NCBI GenBank assembly: GCA_025330725.1
Contig: JAIWND010000005.1
Coordinates: forward strand, 496,001-560,000
Direction: 5' to 3'
DNA length: 64,000 nt
From: Chlamydoabsidia padenii
Lineage: Eukaryota > Mucoromycota > Mucoromycetes > Mucorales > Cunninghamellaceae
Positions within the stretch are counted from its first letter, which is position 1. Each line of letters opens with the position of its first letter. This document shows, one piece after another, positions 58,781-64,000 of this stretch. The position numbers and the translations under genes are program-made. Below the pieces are notes generated by a model that was not told where the DNA came from, did not search any database, and was given only the letters and a program-made list of their open reading frames with translations.

Positions 58781-59937
58781 TTAGCGAGAATGACAAATCC
58801 AGGCCAAAAGAGAGACAGCCAAAAGACAGGACCATAGAGTGATTGTTTCCACAGGATAACCAGAACCAAACACAGACCAAACTGAGACGACAGGGCGGAT
58901 AAAGTCGGGATTCGGCTCTTCACCCAGCACGAAGTCCTTTGGTTTCCACAATGTCATTTCCCATAACAAGGACTGATTACCGAAATGACAAAAGTCCAAA
59001 TTAGTGACACCGGTATTGTTGGGAGTAAAGTCGAATACGTAACTTGCAGTGGGATGAAGACACCGAGAGCGCATGTTCCATAAATGAGCCGCCGAGACCA
59101 AGTAGACGAGATGACTGCCCGAATGAGTGTTTTTGTTTCGATCGGGCTGGATCACCTCCCCGTCATATCTGTTTTTGCCGGTCGATGGATCAAAGGCCAC
59201 ATGGTTCCAGTCGGGTGTTGTTGATGGGTCTGCGCGCATAAAGAGCCATTGTTGTTTATCCTGCCGAATCGCTTCGTAAGTATTGACATAGCGCCGTGCC
59301 AGTTTTCCCCGCTTGCCGCCTTCTAGGGGTCGTGGTAAGGATGCATTGTACACACCATGGAAGCCAGGGTAAATGTCGAAATCAGGTTCATCGATCGTCT
59401 TATTGTCCACTTCGCATTGCCACGCCACCTATATATATAAAGTAAAGAGTTTAGTTGACTTGTTGTGTTTTCACAGTGTATTCAACCATTTTACCCCAGC
59501 ATCGTCATTGCCTCTTGTATGATCCCAACGAGTAGATAAGCACTTGTCATATCTTGCGTGATTCAAATGGTGGATAGAGTAATTCTTGTCACCGTGCCAC
59601 TTTACTGTCCACAGTGTTCCATTAAAGACGGTTGAATTTTCGCCTTCGGTTGGTACAATTTGATTTTGAAAGTCGATAAACTGGAGATACTTTTTCGTTT
59701 CTACATGCCGGAAGGTATAAAAGCCAGTCTAGACTTGATAAGAGAGAAGTGAGAGTGAGAGGTCATCACAGTATAACAGATGCGTTATTTTTTCTTTACC
59801 GGAATGTGTGTTGAATTATCAATAATTTGAGCACCTTCTACTGCTGCCATAGGGTAGGTACCTTCACCACCTTCTACAGCATAAACAACACTGATCAAGG
59901 ATAATGATATTAACAAAAGGAGAGGAAGGGGTATCAT
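58781..59937 (-). CDS. Secretory-pathway protein of unknown function with C-terminal hydrophobic anchor
   Basis: Three exons (59937-59800, 59728-59495, 59428-58781) give 339 residues. The N-terminus is a strong signal peptide (MIPLPLLLLISLSLISVVYA). The body has several N-glycosylation sequons (DNSTH, ENSTVF, FNGTLW, DNKTID), repeated aromatic strands (GFYTFRHVETKKYLQF, TLWTVKWHGDKNYSI, LLWEMTLWK) and paired Cys, which suggests a beta-rich, possibly beta-trefoil or MIR-like fold. The C-terminus ends in a hydrophobic helix (ETITLWSCLLAVSLLAWICH) after SGYPV, so it is either a single-pass membrane protein or GPI-anchored. It is not confidently assigned to a family. Confidence 0.8.
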
Positions 59938-60657
59938 TTCTACAAAGATAAAAAATTAAAGGGAAGAAGAGATTTCAAAATTGGGTTCACGTCGTTGGAC
60001 TTTTTTTTTTTTTTTTTTTTTTAATTGACGGGGTTTTAAAAAAGGTAAAAGATGATCCTGAACAGGAACAAATCATTTTACCCCTGGCTTGGTTGACACA
60101 TATGCCTGAACGTTTAGTCTTTACTGTAAATTATGTTGGCATTACACCATAAAGTACACATATCTTTTTACTTTATTGGAAATGATTGGTAATTGAGTGA
60201 GTAATGTTATAGAAAAAAGAAAAAAGAATAGTACAGCTGTCAATGATTAACTTTATAGCAATCCTGACCCCGATTTTCAAACTCCTGCCCATCACAAGTA
60301 TGATTCGAAATGACCGATAATCTATCCTGATATGATAAGGGATATGGTATTTCGTTCTTCTGTATTTAATACCAACATTACTCAGTCTGAGCGCCTGTGT
60401 CAGTCAGGTTGATTGATCAATTTCGAGTCCCCTTCCCCCCCCCCAAAAAAAAGGAAATGTTAAACCCCGCCTGCCAATACTATGCAAACTGTGTAACGTG
60501 TTGCATAAAAGGGAGTCCTTCACATAATCCGATACGACATATAAATTAGTTGTTGTTTTAATTCAAGATAATCTTTATTGAATAAAATATAAATATAAAT
60601 ACAAGTATAAACTAAGGACTTGGGATAACATCTATGTGTTAAGAGTGGGGGGGGTGT
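59938..60657. other. Intergenic region
   Basis: This is the promoter side of the unknown secreted protein gene and the 3' side of the acyl-CoA dehydrogenase gene. It contains a T22 run (60001-60022) and weak element variants at about 59971-59985, 60272-60289 and 60461-60476. No coding sequence was seen. Confidence 0.45.
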
Positions 60658-62894
60658 TTACAGCTTGACTTGTTTCAAAGCTTGACGGACACCAAGATCT
60701 AATGACCAAAAAAAAAAACAAGGTAAGTATGTGATGGTCAAGATTACTTTTCTTTTATATTCTACAACATTACCAATCATGATTTCTTCGGATCCACCGG
60801 GAATGGCGTAAGCTCTGACTTCTCTGTAGAGTCGTTCCACCTTTTCAGCTTGTCCACCTCTAGTATAAGCCAAACCACCAAAGATTTGAGCAGCTTCCCG
60901 AGCACAGTATTCAAATGTTTGAGTACTTTGAGCCTTCAATAAAGCAATGGGACCAGCAAGAATCTTAACTTGAGCATCGTGAGGGAGAGTCTTTACTTGG
61001 AATAAGATGCTTTCTAGCCAGGCATGAGTGGCTTCCACTTGGCGGATACAATGACCAAACTTGTTTCGAATCACTGGATGTTGAATAAGTGGTTGTCCAA
61101 AGGTTTTACGCTTGAGGGCGTGCTATTTAACACATATGATGATTAAACAAAAAAAAAAAAAAAAAAAGATGAGCTTAACATCCCAGTTATGTGAGTATCC
61201 TTGTTCGACTTACCTTGAATGCTTCTTCAATACAGACCCGAGCCATACGATTAGCTTGCATCACAATACCAAGACGTTCGTGGTTGAAGCTATCAAATAC
61301 AAGATAATAAAGAGTTAGATTATTGTTAACTTGTCATTATAACCTAAACTTACTTTGTCATGATATACTTGAAACCTTCGTTGATCTTACCAATCAAGTT
61401 GGCCTTTGGTACCTTGACCTAATATGCATAAAAGAAGAGTTAGTATATGTTTGTTTGTATTGTTTTTTTTTATAATAGGTAGATAAATGATACTTACGTC
61501 TTCAAAGGTAATGTAGGAAGTGCCAGATCCCCACATACCTTGACAATCCATGGCACGAGCATTCACACCTTCCAAATCGCGAGGAACCAACAACAAAGAG
61601 ATACCGTTCATTCCGTTTCCACCTGTACGAGCAGCGACGACATAAAAGTCGGCATAAGCTACGATTCCAAATATATATATATATATATAAAACAAATTAG
61701 AATGGGATCCTTCATTACACACTCCCTCTTCCCCTCCCCCTTTTTTTTTTTCACTTACCACCTTGAGTGATCCATTTCTTTTCACCATTCAAAACAAAGT
61801 GATCACCACAATCTTCAGCCCGAGTACTAAGAGATGCGACATCAGAGCCCGCACTAGGTTCAGTAATAGCCAAGGAGATAAACTTGTCACCAGAGAGTAC
61901 AGCAGGTACAACAGTTTTCTTCATTTCGTCGCTACCAAAGTTGATGACAGGAGGTAAAGCCTATAAAAAAGATAATTTTAGTTGAATGATTGTTTATTAT
62001 ATGAATTCTCATCCTACTTACAATTGCAAGTCCACCTTCAACAGCCCATACAAGACCTAGATTAAGATAAGAATGAGATCACATATCATTTAAACCCCAC
62101 CCCCCTTCCTTTTTTTTTTTTTTTACTTTACCACCAGATCCACAACGAGAGAGTTCGTCCACACAAATATATTCATGGAAAATGTCAAATTGATCTTGAG
62201 GCAAACCAGCAGGCAAACCATGAGGTAACAAGTGAGTGACCGAGGTATTATGAGCAGCACCAGAGATAGCGGCCAACATACCGATTTCACCACATTTTTT
62301 AATAACAGACCGAGGAATTGCTTTGGCTTCACTCCATTCGTGACAATAGGGCATGATTTCTTTATCGACGAATTCGCGCATCATCTTTCGTAATTTGATA
62401 TGGCTTTCGTTGTAGTAAGGACTAATCAAATCAACAACACAACGCAAAAGTTAGTACAAGACTTTCTTCTTCTTTTTTTTTTACCTGTTCCAGTCTTGGT
62501 ACCAAGAAGGATCACCATAAGGAATACCTTCACCGAATTTACTTTCAGTACCAGCAAGATAACCAGAGATGGAATAAGTAGGAGCACTGTCAGTCTTCTT
62601 GGGAGCAGCAGCAGCAGCAGCAGCAGGTTGAGCAGGTTGAGCAGGGGCATCCTTTGTCGCATCACCAATAACACCGATTTGCATGGGTAAACCAACACGT
62701 TGCATAATGGCATCGTTATGGAAGTTTTTGAATTGCTTGCTTGCATCCTTGCCAGCCATTTTGACGAGGACCTTTTTGCCACCAGGATGATCAGATAAGA
62801 ATTTGGTCACGTCGAAAACCTTGCCATCGACAATAATCCAGCAGTCCTTGGCACTGTTATGTTCGGCTACTTGTTCCACAGTATAAGTTTGCAT
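60658..62894 (-). CDS. Acyl-CoA dehydrogenase with N-terminal cytochrome b5 domain
   Basis: Nine exons (62894-62485, 62421-62132, 62056-62022, 61960-61759, 61658-61498, 61418-61354, 61289-61214, 61122-60774, 60698-60658) give 542 residues. Residues 1-80 are a cytochrome b5 heme domain with both axial His (LSDHPGG and NFHNDA). After an Ala/Pro linker comes the acyl-CoA dehydrogenase fold: ITEPSAGSDVASLST, CQGMWGSGTSYITFEDVKVP, MTNFNHERLGIVMQ (flavin-contact region), and a C-terminal QIFGGLAYTRGG and YAIPGGSEEIMIG with the catalytic-region Glu. It links flavin-dependent alpha,beta-dehydrogenation of an acyl-CoA to a built-in heme electron carrier. There is no mitochondrial presequence, and the C-terminus (QVKL) is not a standard PTS1. 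Confidence 0.92.
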
Positions 62895-63009
62895 AATGTA
62901 AGGGTTCAGTTCAGTAAAGTAGTGTAAGAAGAATGTGTTTTTGTAAAGAAGAAAGAGAAAGAATTAAAATGAAACAAATATGCTTACGAGAAGTTTTCTT
63001 TTCACTACC

Positions 63010-63024
63010 GATTTTAAACCCCGC
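63010..63024 (+). promoter_or_regulatory. Recurrent promoter element (variant)
   Basis: It reads GATTTTAAACCCCGC, 116 bases upstream of the cytochrome b5-acyl-CoA dehydrogenase start. Confidence 0.4.
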
Positions 63025-63171
63025 TTCCGCTCATTCACGTGAGATAATCTGGAGCTGTCAAATAAGATTTTATTGGGATGATATACAAAAGTTTTAATTG
63101 ATAGATAGATACATAATATAATGGCGGGTATGTCTAAGTTAAGGATTCTACAACTATTACTATTACTATAA

Positions 63172-64000
63172 TTACACAAGGACAAGAGGTTCTTGGTTTG
63201 TCCCGCTTGCTTCACACCCTTCATCAATGTCATAAACCAGTTGGCGATGATTATCATTCCAATCATTATCGTTGTCTTGGTAAACCAAAACGGATGTTGA
63301 TAATTGTTTGTTGGTATTGTTGCGATCTATAGCTGATGATGATTGTTGCTGGTGCTGTATGACCACCTTTCGAGATATGCCTTGATCATCAAAGTACACC
63401 ATGACATCGTCATCTGTTTTGCTTGTTCCCATCAGTTTTTCCGCCATGTATCCAGCATCCGGTCCATATTTCTTTTCGATGATTTGAATCAATCCTTCCC
63501 TTGACGCAGAAAATACCGTTTTTCCTGCCACCACCGAGCCTTCGATCACCCTTGTTGCTGCTTGTAAAGCGGAGTTACCCAATTGAGATTGTGGTGTGGG
63601 CATGCGAAATACAGTAGAGGCTGGCAAATTGAGTAACCCACCAAGCCATTGTCCTGCCACTATTAGAAGAAAGAGAGATTAGTTTATTCGGACCATATCT
63701 AATTACCCTCCTAGTTTTTAAATGTGATATACTTACTATTGCCAGCAGCTGATGTCAAGTTATACACCATATCAAAGTATTGTCGTTCTTTACTTGATAC
63801 CAATTGTGAGTTGACCACAGTCTCGACATTTTCTTGGGCAGATCTTGATCCACTAGAATAAATCAAGTAAAATTGGTCAAGCTAAGCGATAAAGTCAGTT
63901 GATTGATTTTTACCTTTGGATGTAACCAGCAAGAGAGTCGCCGGCGCTGACAAGTCCCCGAGCCAGCCAATCAGAACCCATATCAATGCAGTGAGTAGTT
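63172..64000 (-). CDS. Senescence/spartin-domain protein (3' part; runs off the window)
   Basis: Three exons are visible: 64000-63914 (partial), 63852-63737, 63659-63172. The visible C-terminal 230 residues match the senescence/spartin domain: DWLARGLVSAGDSLAGYIQ, an amphipathic helical middle (ENVETVVNSQLVSSKERQ), then ATRVIEGSVVAGKTVFSASR, KKYGPDAGYMAEKLMGT and VMVYFDDQGISRKVV. Spartin-like proteins bind membranes and lipid droplets and act in lipid transfer and lipophagy in animals; plant members are stress- and senescence-linked. The tail is Gln/Asn/Asp-rich and disordered. The 5' end lies beyond base 64000. Confidence 0.82.

Noticed and set aside
1..64000. tRNA, rRNA, CRISPR arrays or intact mobile elements
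   Set aside because: I looked for cloverleaf-like A/B boxes, regular spaced repeats, transposase or reverse-transcriptase motifs and terminal repeats and saw none I could support by eye; a covariance-model search would settle RNA genes.

Overview
The window looks like a gene-dense piece of nuclear DNA from an early-diverging (Mucoromycota/Mucorales-type) fungus. It is AT-rich, its genes carry up to ten short introns (mostly about 50-110 nt, GTAAGT/TAG), long A/T homopolymers and TA repeats are common, and the proteins have Gln/Asn/Ser/Thr-rich low-complexity stretches. The gene set is typically fungal (Sec2, Ypp1/TTC7, Gpi18, Grx5, Vip1-type RRM protein, Ataxin-10/Ctr86, BET double-bromodomain protein, cytochrome b5-acyl-CoA dehydrogenase). 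The genus cannot be fixed from sequence alone. I saw no tRNA, rRNA, CRISPR array or intact transposon.

Layout, left to right: an unresolved small minus-strand coding fragment (159-574); a DH-PH protein (1662-5278, +); eIF4G (6890-11771, +); a protein with a zinc motif at each end (13828-15182, +); Sec2 (15579-17397, -); Ataxin-10-like (18679-20812, +); long-chain acyl-CoA synthetase (20951-23419, +); Vip1-like RRM protein (23758-24937, -); a short Tyr-rich protein (26286-26626, +); a serine/threonine dehydratase-type PLP enzyme (27225-28555, -) head-to-head with Gpi18/PIG-V (28782-30306, +); Grx5 (30925-31619, -) head-to-head with WRAP73 (31822-33683, +); a RING-H2 protein (34207-35583, -); a coiled-coil protein (35973-37412, -); a 2.6-kb gene-poor stretch; Ypp1/TTC7 (40014-43906, +); a membrane-anchored GT5-like protein (44314-46630, +); a wrecked bZIP gene (46920-48521, -); a secreted multicopper oxidase (49257-51265, +); a secreted agmatinase (52514-54010, +); a BET protein (55078-58341, +); an unknown secreted/membrane protein (58781-59937, -); cytochrome b5-acyl-CoA dehydrogenase (60658-62894, -); and the 3' part of a senescence/spartin-domain gene (63172-64000, -). 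These are independent housekeeping genes, not an operon or biosynthetic cluster. Exon structures were rebuilt by hand by matching splice signals to reading phase; every multi-exon model I call confident closes in frame.

The most interesting signals are: (1) a recurrent 15-bp element, consensus about WTTTSAAATCCCGCC, seen at 13 strong and about a dozen weaker sites, nearly all outside coding sequence and often 90-240 bp from a start codon, including both tight divergent promoters; (2) a bZIP/DUF3425 transcription-factor gene carrying two nonsense codons and several frameshifts; (3) three GC-AG introns in one gene (Ypp1) plus one in the acyl-CoA synthetase; (4) an octapeptide minisatellite inside eIF4G; (5) a 73-T tract preceded on the minus strand by a poly(A) signal, like a retroposition scar; (6) an 84-residue Tyr/Pro/Arg-rich two-exon protein too short for usual ORF cut-offs; and (7) a GT5-like protein without the family's substrate-binding lysine.
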